From the NCBI RefSeq assembly GCF_004360155.1, contig NZ_SAIS01000008.1:178718-242717 (forward strand): DNA of 64,000 bases. The letters are read 5' to 3'. The notes beneath the pieces are model-generated. The model saw nothing but the letters and a program-made list of their open reading frames with translations. It did no database searches and was not told the DNA's origin. This DNA is from Paraglaciecola marina (lineage in GTDB: Bacteria; Pseudomonadota; Gammaproteobacteria; Enterobacterales; Alteromonadaceae). The position numbers and the translations under genes are program-made. Of this stretch, positions 27,296-35,841 are shown one piece after another (within the stretch, counting starts at the first letter, position 1; each line of letters starts with the position of its first letter).

Positions 27296-28618
27296 ATGTT
27301 TAACAATAAAAAGTCGCAAGTGGAAATTTCAAAGCTAAAAGAACGTCTGCACCTCAAAAGACAGGTTTTAGATAGTTTAAGTCAAGAAATGCTGCATATA
27401 GAGCTATCGGAACAGGGAGTTATTCAGAATGTTAATCCACTGTTTTTATCAGAAACTGAATTGCCAAAACAATATGTAATCAATGGTAAATTTACGGATT
27501 TAGTTCACACAAAGTCACGTACAACCCCACACTTTAATCAGTTAAAAAATGCGATTGAAAAAAAGTTACATTGGTCAGGTGCCGTGGAGTTGCAAAATGG
27601 CGATAATGTTATTTGGTTGCGAGTTATTTTGCAGCCAATTGTTGATATTAACGGAAAATGTAAGTCATTTGATGTCTTTGCAAATAATTTAACTAGAACC
27701 ATAGACAAGTCGGTTCATCAAGACAATATGATGTCAGCCTTGCTTAGATCTATGGCGGTTATCGAGTTCAATCCGGATGGATTAGTTGAACATGCTAATG
27801 AACTATTTTTACAGGGCATGGGTTATAAATTTGAAGAAATTCAAAATAAGCATCACAGAATGTTTTGCACTGATGAAGAAACCAGTTCACCAGAATATGC
27901 TGATTTTTGGAGAAAATTGAATGAAGGACAATTCATAGCATCCCGTTTTAAACGAGTTGATAAACATAACAATATAGTGTGGTTAGAAGCATCCTATAAC
28001 CCTATATTTGATAACTATGGAAAACTTTATAAAATTGTAAAATTTGCAACTGTGATTACTGATCAAGTGTTACTAGAGGAACGCACAAATAATGCGGCTA
28101 TGATTGCTTTTGATATTTCTCAAACGACGGATGAAAATGCGAAGCAAGGTGCTGAATTAATGCAGCAAACAGCACAGGTTATGCAGCAATTAGATGGGCA
28201 AATGACATTTGCATCAGAAAATATCGATGCGCTAGAAGTTCAATCAAAAACTATCAGTACGATTATACAAGCCATCAGTAGTATCGCGGATCAAACTAAT
28301 TTACTAGCATTAAACGCAGCGATAGAAGCAGCAAGAGCAGGTGAGCAAGGAAGAGGGTTTGCTGTGGTAGCAGATGAGGTAAGAGAGTTAGCGTCACGAA
28401 CAAGTCGATCAACAAAAGAGATTGTAGATGTGGTTTCAAAGAACCAGGAGCTGACAAATAAAGCTGTATCTACCATTAATGACAGTAAAACTACAGCCAA
28501 TGATGTGGCTGAGCGTTTGAGCCATACTAATAACGTTATCGAAGATATTCGTATTGGTGCTCAAAAAGTGGTTGAAGCAGTGTCGCAGTTCGTGACTAAT
28601 TTAGATGAAAAAAAGTAG
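27296..28618 (+). CDS. soluble two-PAS methyl-accepting chemoreceptor (BdlA-like)
   Basis: 440 residues with no transmembrane segment. Two PAS units (about 20-130 and 140-255) precede an MCP signalling domain (about 265-440) with the invariant hairpin tip [20 protein letters not shown]. The architecture and length match BdlA of Pseudomonas aeruginosa and other cytoplasmic PAS receptors. In PAS 2, [24 protein letters not shown] is typical of the BdlA/Aer2 style. It should join chemoreceptor arrays and signal to CheA. There is no C-terminal CheR/CheB pentapeptide; it ends LDEKK. It lies between the phosphorylase and sugar-permease genes. The ligand or cofactor is unknown. GGATAGAAG precedes the ATG. 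Confidence 0.88.
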   Translation: MFNNKKSQVEISKLKERLHLKRQVLDSLSQEMLHIELSEQGVIQNVNPLFLSETELPKQYVINGKFTDLVHTKSRTTPHFNQLKNAIEKKLHWSGAVELQNGDNVIWLRVILQPIVDINGKCKSFDVFANNLTRTIDKSVHQDNMMSALLRSMAVIEFNPDGLVEHANELFLQGMGYKFEEIQNKHHRMFCTDEETSSPEYADFWRKLNEGQFIASRFKRVDKHNNIVWLEASYNPIFDNYGKLYKIVKFATVITDQVLLEERTNNAAMIAFDISQTTDENAKQGAELMQQTAQVMQQLDGQMTFASENIDALEVQSKTISTIIQAISSIADQTNLLALNAAIEAARAGEQGRGFAVVADEVRELASRTSRSTKEIVDVVSKNQELTNKAVSTINDSKTTANDVAERLSHTNNVIEDIRIGAQKVVEAVSQFVTNLDEKK

Positions 28619-28883
28619 TGGATTCTTCTAAAACACTGTTGTTCATTTAACTTTTAGTGGGGACAAGGCTTAGTAACAGGCTTTAATATTGTTAATTTTG
28701 ATAAGTATTAAGGTTTTATGTAGGTGGGTTGGGTTATGTTTCCACAGAAGAGCTCAGTGGTTTGGATCGATAAGAGGATGACCGTGATGAACATAAGGTC
28801 AATAAGACAACTGAGTGAGAGCATATTAATTACGTGATTTAAGCCTTAAAACAGCTACGCACCCAGTTATATCCGCTAAATAT

Positions 28884-30458
28884 TTAGTCTTTAATTAAAA
28901 TAGTTTCTAATTCTTCTAATGATTTACCTTTTGTCTCAGGCAAAAATTTAAGAATAATTGCAAGGCCAATTAACGCAAATCCTCCATAAAAAGCGAAAGT
29001 GAATGCAGCCCCTAGGTTAGCTAATTCCCAAGGAAATAGTAGCTGTACTAAAAAGCTTACCCCTGAGTTAATTAATCCCACAAAAGAAATAGCGATACCG
29101 CGAATTCGGTTAGGGAATAATTCTGAAAACAATACCCACATCACAGGCCCAAGTGAGACTGCAAAGCAGGCTACAAACCCTAAAATGCTTAATAATATAA
29201 CAGCTCCATTCATTTGTATTGCGGCTGCCACTAAACTTGATTCATAAGACGCAGCTTGGGTTGAACCTAATAGCTCTAATAACGCCGCTTTAAAGGTTAA
29301 ATCGCTTGTAAATGTTGTCCCTATAATAGTTTGTAGGCTGGTTATATCTATGCTTGATGCTAGTGGTGCCAAAGACTGTGTGGTTAATGTATAAGTGGCA
29401 GCATTAAACTGATATGCCAAAGTAAACATACACACAACTATACCTGATACACCTATTACTAATAGTAATTTACGGCCAATTTTATCAATGAGTGCTATGG
29501 CAATTAAGGTAAATACCACATTAGTTATGCCTACTAGTATTGCTTGTATAAATGAAGCGTCTGTCCCAATTCCGGTTTGTTCAAATATCATCGGAGCGTA
29601 GAAAAATACGGCATTGATACCGGTAATCTGCTGTAGTATTGCGATAGAAATACCTACAACCATCACTAATCGCATTGAAGGTTTTAACAGGTCTAAAATG
29701 GACCCTTTATTTGGGTTCTTATCAGTTGATAAGCTCAAAGTAATTTGCGCTAATTGTTCGTTAGCCTCTTGTTCTCCTTGAGCTTTTTTTAGAGTCACTA
29801 AAGCTTTATCATATTTGCCTTTCATTATTAGCCAACGAGGGCTTTCTGGAACAAAAGACAAACAAATGAAATAAAGTAGGGCAGGTATGGCTTCTATACC
29901 TAACATCCAGCGCCAATTTGATGAGTCTAACTGTAATGTCTCAATGAATTGGTTATCCCAATCTGTAGCTTTCAATATTAGAAAGTTTGTAAAGAAAGCA
30001 ACGGAAATGCCTAAAACGATATTAAGTTGGTTCAAGGAAACCATTCGCCCACGGTATTTAGCAGGGCCTATTTCTGCAATATACATTGGGGCAATAATTA
30101 ATGCCGCTCCAACGCCCAATCCTCCTAACATGCGAGCAATGACTAGCGTGAGAAAATTTGGAGCAAAGGCTGAAGCTATGGCCGATAGAAAAAATAAGGC
30201 AGCTGCACATTTTAATATGACTTTTCTACCGAATTTGTCGCTTAAAGGTCCAGCGGTCATCATTGCGAAAGTGGCGGTTAAAGATAATGAAGCAACGGCC
30301 CAACCTAATTCAATTTTTGATAAGTTAAACTCAGGTTCAATAAATTTTACAACTCCAGAGATTACAGAGGCGTCAAATCCCATTAAGAAGCCGCCCAAGG
30401 CGACAATCAGAGATACATAAAATACGTAAGCAATGGAAATTGGCTGTTTTTTATTCAT
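28884..30458 (-). CDS. MFS sugar:H+ symporter (sugar porter family)
   Basis: 524 residues with 12 predicted transmembrane helices. Sugar-porter motifs are GGFLMGFDASVISG in helix 1, DKFGRKV after helix 2, GRMVSLNQLNIVLG, PESPRWLIMKGKYDKA at the end of helix 6, QQITGINAVFFYAP in helix 7 and PETKGKSLEELE after helix 12. It imports a sugar with protons (XylE/GLUT relatives). It has about 65 extra residues between helices 9 and 10 (about 345-410), making it longer than the usual 460-490. A perfect 20-bp palindrome lies 74 bases upstream. Substrate not determinable; glucose or a short glucoside would fit the neighbourhood. Confidence 0.9.
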   Translation of the reverse strand: MNKKQPISIAYVFYVSLIVALGGFLMGFDASVISGVVKFIEPEFNLSKIELGWAVASLSLTATFAMMTAGPLSDKFGRKVILKCAAALFFLSAIASAFAPNFLTLVIARMLGGLGVGAALIIAPMYIAEIGPAKYRGRMVSLNQLNIVLGISVAFFTNFLILKATDWDNQFIETLQLDSSNWRWMLGIEAIPALLYFICLSFVPESPRWLIMKGKYDKALVTLKKAQGEQEANEQLAQITLSLSTDKNPNKGSILDLLKPSMRLVMVVGISIAILQQITGINAVFFYAPMIFEQTGIGTDASFIQAILVGITNVVFTLIAIALIDKIGRKLLLVIGVSGIVVCMFTLAYQFNAATYTLTTQSLAPLASSIDITSLQTIIGTTFTSDLTFKAALLELLGSTQAASYESSLVAAAIQMNGAVILLSILGFVACFAVSLGPVMWVLFSELFPNRIRGIAISFVGLINSGVSFLVQLLFPWELANLGAAFTFAFYGGFALIGLAIILKFLPETKGKSLEELETILIKD

Positions 30459-30792
30459 TAATATTTCCCCGAAAAATTCAATATTTTAATTTGTTAAGGG
30501 CTTGTTAGGATAAGAATGTTGGCAACGCTAGACTATTTGTTAACAAATAGTTGTCAATTGCGTTTAAGCGGTCTGCATTATAGACAAGGTGGACCATTAT
30601 ACTGGCTACGTAAGTTTCGCGAGTGTAAACTGTTTTTTGTTATAAATGTTAGTGGTAAGTGAATTTTTGCTACTTTATTTGTTTGAAATTAGTAACGTGT
30701 TTTTAGTGTTACTCAGTAAGCCAAGGTGTGTTTTTAGTGTGCAATAAATTTTGTTTGCAGCAGTTTGCAATTATCTGTAGTGGTAAGGCTTT
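30459..30792. other. 334-bp divergent intergenic region
   Basis: Control region between the sugar porter gene (-) and the histidine kinase gene (+). The perfect palindrome at 30532-30551 is the only strong feature. The kinase start at 30793 is preceded by GTGGTAAGG, a possible ribosome site. Confidence 0.5.
30532..30551. promoter_or_regulatory. perfect 20-bp palindrome upstream of the sugar porter
   Basis: ACTATTTGTTAACAAATAGT reads the same on both strands without a mismatch. It ends 74 bases before the permease start, a good place for a repressor or activator site. It could equally form a 9-10 bp hairpin in a leader. The cognate protein is not identified. Confidence 0.55.
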
Positions 30793-31986
30793 ATGGTAAC
30801 TATGGAACCATATAAGGCAAACCAAAAGAATAAAAGTTTGGTTATATATAAATTTTGGCTACTTCATGTTGGCTTTTGGGTTTTTGTAAGTGGTATTAGT
30901 TTTTTATCTTTAACCCTTTGGTATGGTCCATATAATTGGAGTCATTTATTGCATATGTTTTTGCAAGCTGTCTTTGGCGTAATGTTAACCATAGTTTTAT
31001 ACTTTGGCTTTATACGTATCTGGCATGCCAAGTTTAGTTGTCGCACTATTTTAGGGTTAAGTATGGTGATAGCTGTATCTTTTATTTGGACCTTTTTTAG
31101 AATAGAAGCGTTTATCTTGTTAACTGGTCAACAAACTGAATGGGGGGAGTTCGGGGGCTGGCATTTCGCAAGTATGTTTATATTTCTATGTTGGGCCGGA
31201 TTGTTCCATGGCATTCGTTACAATGATTTGTTGCAAACCGAGCATAGCATTATGCTAAAGGCTGAAGCTGAAACAAGAGAAGAACAATTAAAAAGAATAC
31301 GCGCACAGTCTATTGCCAGAGACGCACAAATAAAAATGTTGCGTTACCAGCTTAATCCTCATTTTTTATGTAATACCTTAAATGCAATTAACTCTCTTGT
31401 TGAAGTTGGGGAGCCTGAAAAGGCGCAAAAGATGACAGTTCAACTGAGTCGATTTTTACGCCATTCCTTAGACAATAACCCAGACACAAAAATAACGCTA
31501 AAAAATGAAATTGCAGCTATTAATTTGTATTTGGAGATCGAGAGGACTCGTTTTGGTGAACGGTTAGGGTTAGATTTTAAAATTGAAGATGATGCGCAAA
31601 TTGCGCTGGTACCAAGTTTATTATTGCAACCCATTATTGAAAACTCTATGAAACATGCTATTTCACTAAATGAATTAGGAGGCATGATCTGCCTAGAGGC
31701 ATGTGTCAGGGAAGGGCGTTTAATTTTAGAATTGAGTGACACCGGTAGTGGCAGTAAAATTGGTAAGAGTAAAATGGAAAGCTCAAAAGGTAGGGGGGTG
31801 GGCATACGTAATACCAATGAAAGGCTGAAAGCCTTGTATCAAGAAGATTTTTCCATCGATATTGATATTCTTGCCTCTGGTGGTTTGAAGACCACTATTA
31901 ATATTCCTTGGGAATACGTATCAACGAATATTAGTTTTGTTAAAAGTGAAGGTATTTTGAGTGCCCGTGATGAGCTGCATATATGA
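30793..31986 (+). CDS. LytS/YehU-type sensor histidine kinase
   Basis: 397 residues. About four transmembrane helices lie in residues 22-140, a short coiled linker follows, then the His_kinase (PF06580-type) domain with His190 in RYQLNPHFLCNTLNAINSL. The ATP-binding domain has LLLQPIIENSMKHAIS (N box), LSDTGSGS (G1) and GRGVGIRNTNERLKALY (G2). It should sense an unknown signal in or near the membrane and phosphorylate the response regulator whose ATG overlaps its stop codon by 4 bases. Confidence 0.9.
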   Translation: MVTMEPYKANQKNKSLVIYKFWLLHVGFWVFVSGISFLSLTLWYGPYNWSHLLHMFLQAVFGVMLTIVLYFGFIRIWHAKFSCRTILGLSMVIAVSFIWTFFRIEAFILLTGQQTEWGEFGGWHFASMFIFLCWAGLFHGIRYNDLLQTEHSIMLKAEAETREEQLKRIRAQSIARDAQIKMLRYQLNPHFLCNTLNAINSLVEVGEPEKAQKMTVQLSRFLRHSLDNNPDTKITLKNEIAAINLYLEIERTRFGERLGLDFKIEDDAQIALVPSLLLQPIIENSMKHAISLNELGGMICLEACVREGRLILELSDTGSGSKIGKSKMESSKGRGVGIRNTNERLKALYQEDFSIDIDILASGGLKTTINIPWEYVSTNISFVKSEGILSARDELHI

Positions 31987-32801
31987 TTAAATTAAAGACG
32001 CTGATAGTTGATGATGAGCCATTGGCTTTAAAATTACTTCAAGCAAAAATAAGTAAAATTCCAGAAATTGAAATTGTAGGTCAATGCGGTAATGGGCGAG
32101 AAGCTATCGCAGCCATCATGGACTTGGCTCCAGATTTGGTTTTTTTAGACATTCAAATGCCTGGCCTTAATGGGTTTGATGTGGTTAAAAATTTACAAAG
32201 TGACGTTGCTCCACTTATAGTATTTACTACGGCTTATGAGCAATATGCATTAGATGCGTTTGATGTACATGCAGTGGATTATATTTTAAAGCCAATCGAC
32301 GATGAAAGAATTACAAGAGCTATCGAACGGGCTAAGCAACGTGTAACAAGTACTCAATCGAACAGTAGTAAACCGAGTATTTTAGGGGCGATAGACGCTA
32401 TTCACCATAATTATCAAAACGAAGCCTTAATGTCGACAGTCACGCCAGCCACTATTATTGAGCAAAAGGTTGAACCTAAAGTTGTTATTAAAGATCGCGA
32501 TGAAATCACTATATTGAAACAATCTGAAGTAGAGTGGGTTGATGCCGCAGGTGATTATGTTTGCCTTCATGCTAAGGGGCAGACGCATATAAAACGTAGC
32601 ACCTTAAAAGAATTATTAACTGAGTTAGACGAAACCTTATTTAAGCGCGTACATAGGTCAACTATTGTTAATTTAAACTTTATTAAAAAAGTTATTCCCC
32701 ACACGAAAGGAGAGTTTTTTTTACAGTTGGGCGAGTATGAGAAAATAAAAGTTAGTCGCAATTATAAAGATGCGATAAAACATTTTTTAGCCGGAGAGTA
32801 A
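31983..32801 (+). CDS. LytTR-type response regulator
   Basis: 272 residues. The receiver has LIVDDEPLALKLL, phospho-acceptor Asp56 in LVFLDIQMPG, Thr in FTTAYEQYALDAF and Lys in DYILKPID. After a linker (about 125-160) comes the LytTR DNA-binding domain (about 165-270) with EVEWVDAAGDYVCLHA, FKRVHRSTIVNLNFI and EKIKVSRNYKDAIK. The ATG overlaps the kinase stop codon (ATGA), so the pair is translationally coupled. Its targets are unknown; the nearby permease is a candidate only by position. Confidence 0.92.
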   Translation: MIKLKTLIVDDEPLALKLLQAKISKIPEIEIVGQCGNGREAIAAIMDLAPDLVFLDIQMPGLNGFDVVKNLQSDVAPLIVFTTAYEQYALDAFDVHAVDYILKPIDDERITRAIERAKQRVTSTQSNSSKPSILGAIDAIHHNYQNEALMSTVTPATIIEQKVEPKVVIKDRDEITILKQSEVEWVDAAGDYVCLHAKGQTHIKRSTLKELLTELDETLFKRVHRSTIVNLNFIKKVIPHTKGEFFLQLGEYEKIKVSRNYKDAIKHFLAGE

Positions 32802-32830
32802 CGAAAAGTCTCGGTTACCAAGACTTTTCG
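32802..32830. terminator. bidirectional hairpin between convergent genes
   Basis: CGAAAAGTCT and AGACTTTTCG pair perfectly around a 9-base loop, directly after the response-regulator stop and before the helicase stop. The A/T-rich stem base can supply short U-tracts to transcripts from either side. Confidence 0.6.
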
Positions 32831-32838
32831 TATTAGCG

Positions 32839-34128
32839 CTACTTTTTAGGTTTTCGTGAAGAGCTATATTTAGATTTAGACTTTTTAGCTTTATGGTCTG
32901 CAGATTTGCTGCGGCTTATCTCTGTAGATGTGGCTTTGTTACTTCGATAGCCTCTAGTGTTTTTAGATACGCTTTTTAGCAAGCTTAGGCGGTTACTAAC
33001 CTCAAACCCTGGCTTTACAATGCGTTTAATTTTACTACCTATTACCTTTTCAATCCGTGCAACTGTATTTTCTTCTTCACGGCTTACAAAAGATATTGCA
33101 TAACCTAGGTTGCCGGCGCGTCCAGTTCTGCCTATTCTATGAACATAATCTTCTGGTAGGTAGGGCAGGTTGAAATTTACTACATAGTCCAAACCTTGAA
33201 TATCTAAGCCTCTTGCAGCTACTTCTGTGGCAATCAATACTTGTAGTTTAGCTGATTTAAAATCTGCAATCGCACGTCTTCTTGCCCCTTGGCTTTTATC
33301 AGAATGACACACTGCAGCATCAATTTTACTTAACTTTAAAGCTGCCATTAAGCGGTCAGCTTGCTCTTTGGTACTGGTAAAGACTAAAACTTGAAACCAG
33401 TTTTTTTCTTTCAGTAAGGCTTTAAATAACTCGACTTTTCTTGCCTCTTCAACCGGGTACATTACATGAGAAACAGTATCGGCTGTGGTATTTATTTTGG
33501 TGACTCGTATTTCTGAGTGATTACGTAATACCTTATGGGACAGCTCGTTTATCGCAGGAGAGCTAGTAGCTGAAAATAACAAAGTTTGACGATTTTTAGG
33601 TGTTTGAATCAATAAATTTTGTACGTCGGCAATAAACCCCATATCTAGCATTCTGTCCGCTTCGTCTAACACAACGAATTCTGCATGGGCTAGGGTAACG
33701 TTACTTAAAGATATATGTTCTAACAAACGCCCTGGTGTAGAAATCAGGATATCAACACCTTGTTTTAATTTTGCACTCTGGCCTCCCATTTTGACACCTC
33801 CATATAAGGCGGTAACCGTGATGTCACAAAACTGGGTGTAATTACTAATCGCATTAGCGAGTTGTTCGGCTAACTCTCTAGTTGGCGTTAAAATGAGTGC
33901 TCTTGGATTATTGGGGAGCCTAGCTTTAGGTTTGTCTAGTATCTGCTGGATGATAGGCAGTGAAAATGCGGCAGTTTTACCTGTACCAGTTTGAGCATTA
34001 ACTAGTAAGTCTTTGCCTCTGCGTGCTGGTACAATGGCTTGTTCTTGCACAGGCGTCATCTCAGTATAACCACAGACGTCGAGCGCCTCTTGGATTTCAT
34101 TGGCTAAACCTAAATTTGAAAATTTCAT
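32839..34128 (-). CDS. rhlE: DEAD-box RNA helicase RhlE
   Basis: 429 residues from the ATG at 34128, which is preceded by TTGAGGAATAAT; longer in-frame starts exist but KFSNLGLANEIQEALDVCGY is the usual RhlE N-terminus. Motifs are the Q motif (MTPVQEQAI), AQTGTGKTAAF (I), PTRELAEQL (Ia), TPGRL, DEAD (II), SAT (III), ATEVAARGLDI (V) and HRIGRTGRAG (VI). The tail is basic and Lys/Ser-rich. It unwinds short RNA duplexes in ribosome assembly and RNA decay, often at low temperature. Confidence 0.9.
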   Translation of the reverse strand: MKFSNLGLANEIQEALDVCGYTEMTPVQEQAIVPARRGKDLLVNAQTGTGKTAAFSLPIIQQILDKPKARLPNNPRALILTPTRELAEQLANAISNYTQFCDITVTALYGGVKMGGQSAKLKQGVDILISTPGRLLEHISLSNVTLAHAEFVVLDEADRMLDMGFIADVQNLLIQTPKNRQTLLFSATSSPAINELSHKVLRNHSEIRVTKINTTADTVSHVMYPVEEARKVELFKALLKEKNWFQVLVFTSTKEQADRLMAALKLSKIDAAVCHSDKSQGARRRAIADFKSAKLQVLIATEVAARGLDIQGLDYVVNFNLPYLPEDYVHRIGRTGRAGNLGYAISFVSREEENTVARIEKVIGSKIKRIVKPGFEVSNRLSLLKSVSKNTRGYRSNKATSTEISRSKSADHKAKKSKSKYSSSRKPKK

Positions 34129-34523
34129 ATTATTCCTCAACCTGGCAAAAATGAGCGCGGAATATACAGCATTTAATAACAAAATGGTATTCGCGAATCT
34201 TAGAATTGCAATATGGAACAGTGTTTACTGGTCAATTGTGGGATAGTTTGCGTCGGAGTAGGTTAGTCTAAAATTAGCGAATAGGTAAAAATATAAGTGT
34301 ATGAAGCAAAGTATGTCGAGATAGTATGTGTTTGTTAGGTAATATGCTTACTGAAAGTAAAAAGCCGCTAGCATGAAGAACATGCTAAACGGCCCAGGGA
34401 GTTGGCAGTTCACTACGCTGCCAATAGTAAGTCGCTATTTTAGGATGAAAAGTTCAAATTTTTGTGAATTTTTTTAAATAAAGTATAAATCTTTCGAATT
34501 ATGTAATTTTTTAGGATGAGTTT
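34129..34523. other. 395-bp divergent intergenic region
   Basis: Region between rhlE (-) and the CreA-like gene (+). It contains two adjacent hairpins (34364-34424), listed separately. The rest is AT-rich with no visible gene. Confidence 0.5.
34364..34424. other. two tandem hairpins in an intergenic region
   Basis: Hairpin 1 has TAGCATG and CATGCTA arms around a 5-base loop, extended outwards by GCCG/CGGC (34364-34393). Hairpin 2 has TTGGCAG and CTGCCAA arms around a 9-base loop (34402-34424). Two G+C-rich stems 8 bases apart in an AT-rich spacer suggest a structured leader or small RNA, or a dispersed repeat. Neither has a T-run. Confidence 0.45.
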
Positions 34524-35000
34524 ATGAATAAATACGGTTTTTCTTTGATGGTTGTTCTAATGCTAGTAGGGTGTGATAAAAATGAAGTGGGAGATATTTC
34601 ATTGGGAGCGTTTACAACTAAAGATATTAAGCTTAATACTTTAGTAGACCCCATTGTTACAGGGGTGACTTGCCATGTAGCCAGTATCGAGGCTGACCTT
34701 AGTTTGTCCGACCCATCAGATAGTTCCATCGCGTGCCGGCAAACCGGCGCAATTACCTTAGCTATGATTAATGCCATAGATAAATCAAAATCAGGGGATG
34801 TGGTGTTTAAAAAATCAAAAAGTATCTTTTTTAAAACCATGAAAATTAGACGTATTTATGATGAACAGAGTCAAACTTTGATGTATGTATCGTATTCAAC
34901 AAAAGAAACATCTGGGAGTTTTAAGCATAGTTTGTCAACTGTTCCATTGTGGGGGACACAAGCTTATAAAAATCTATTAAACCAGGGTAGTAGTGGCTAG
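34524..35000 (+). CDS. CreA-family lipoprotein
   Basis: 158 residues. The signal peptide MNKYGFSLMVVLMLVGC ends in a lipobox with Cys17. The mature part aligns with E. coli CreA: DPIVTGVTCHVAS, SSIACRQTGAI, SGDVVFKKSKSIFFKTMKI, RRIYDEQSQTLMYVSYSTK and SLSTVPLWG. CreA is a widespread periplasmic protein of unknown biochemical function; here it is probably lipidated, which E. coli CreA is not expected to be. There are no creBCD neighbours. A monocistronic unit is likely. Confidence 0.8.
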   Translation: MNKYGFSLMVVLMLVGCDKNEVGDISLGAFTTKDIKLNTLVDPIVTGVTCHVASIEADLSLSDPSDSSIACRQTGAITLAMINAIDKSKSGDVVFKKSKSIFFKTMKIRRIYDEQSQTLMYVSYSTKETSGSFKHSLSTVPLWGTQAYKNLLNQGSSG

Positions 35001-35291
35001 TTCTTTAATCAATCTAGTAATAGCTAGAGAATTTTGCACTCTTTAATTCAATTCTAAATTTGAAAATAATGAAAATGTTTGATGTTAGTCATAATATTAA
35101 TTAGCACCTGTTTTAGGAGATTTTAACCAACTAAGTTTTAACCCTCCTATAAGGTATTACTTTCTTTTATCTGAATTTTGCAACTACTTACTAGTGATTA
35201 TACAAAACTACGACTTGTGCTCATTTTTATACTTGCCTAATTATTTTTGTTTACCGTGAACCAAATATAAACCTTCAACGACCTTTAATAT

Positions 35292-35840
35292 ATGAAACGA
35301 AGTAGCGAACAAATTCTTACAGAGTGGCTGGTCATTAATTGTCAGATGGGTGATGTGGTTGCTATGCAAAAACTGCTAAAAATTTGGTACCCCAAATTGT
35401 TGCGATATGCATTTCGTCAAATAGGAGAGCAGCAAAAGTCAGAGGACGCGGTTCAAAATGCGTTAGAAATAATGACCTCTAAATTAAGCAAGCTGAAAGA
35501 CAGCGCAGCCTTTCCTAAATGGATTTATCAAATTCTTCATTATAAATGTGCAGATATTATTCGTCAGAATCAACGACAGAAAAACATAGTTAATAGTTAT
35601 CAAAAGTTTGTTGAATCCGAAAATGAATATCGACTTAATTCAAAAAATGAAGATGGTTTGTGTTTTGATGGCATGGTGAGAAATCTACCGAATGAAATAT
35701 ATCAGCTAGTACATTTATATTATTTAGAAGGGTTAAGTGTTGTGGAAATACAGCAAGTTTTAGATATACCTTTAGGTACAGTCAAGTCTCGCTTATACCA
35801 TGCTCGTAATTTGATAAGACATAATTTAACAGGAGATTGA
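35292..35840 (+). CDS. ECF RNA polymerase sigma factor
   Basis: 182 residues with the two ECF regions. Sigma-2 (about 25-95) has LLRYAFRQIGEQQKSEDAVQNAL and FPKWIYQILHYKCADIIR. Sigma-4 (about 120-180) has LPNEIYQLVHLYYLEGLSVVEI and PLGTVKSRLYHARNLIR. It directs RNA polymerase to a small regulon. The next gene starts one base after its stop codon and encodes a small membrane protein, a probable partner. A TGAACC element (35257-35262) upstream could be its own -35 box. Confidence 0.9.
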   Translation: MKRSSEQILTEWLVINCQMGDVVAMQKLLKIWYPKLLRYAFRQIGEQQKSEDAVQNALEIMTSKLSKLKDSAAFPKWIYQILHYKCADIIRQNQRQKNIVNSYQKFVESENEYRLNSKNEDGLCFDGMVRNLPNEIYQLVHLYYLEGLSVVEIQQVLDIPLGTVKSRLYHARNLIRHNLTGD

Positions 35841-35841
35841 A

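Noticed and set aside
28737..28838. 33-codon ORF between the chemoreceptor and sugar porter genes
   Set aside because: No convincing ribosome site and no recognisable similarity; not reported as a gene.
32839..34182. Longer 447-residue version of RhlE
   Set aside because: The extra 18 residues (LLNAVYSALIFARLRNN) are not part of the family, and a good ribosome site precedes the internal ATG at 34128.
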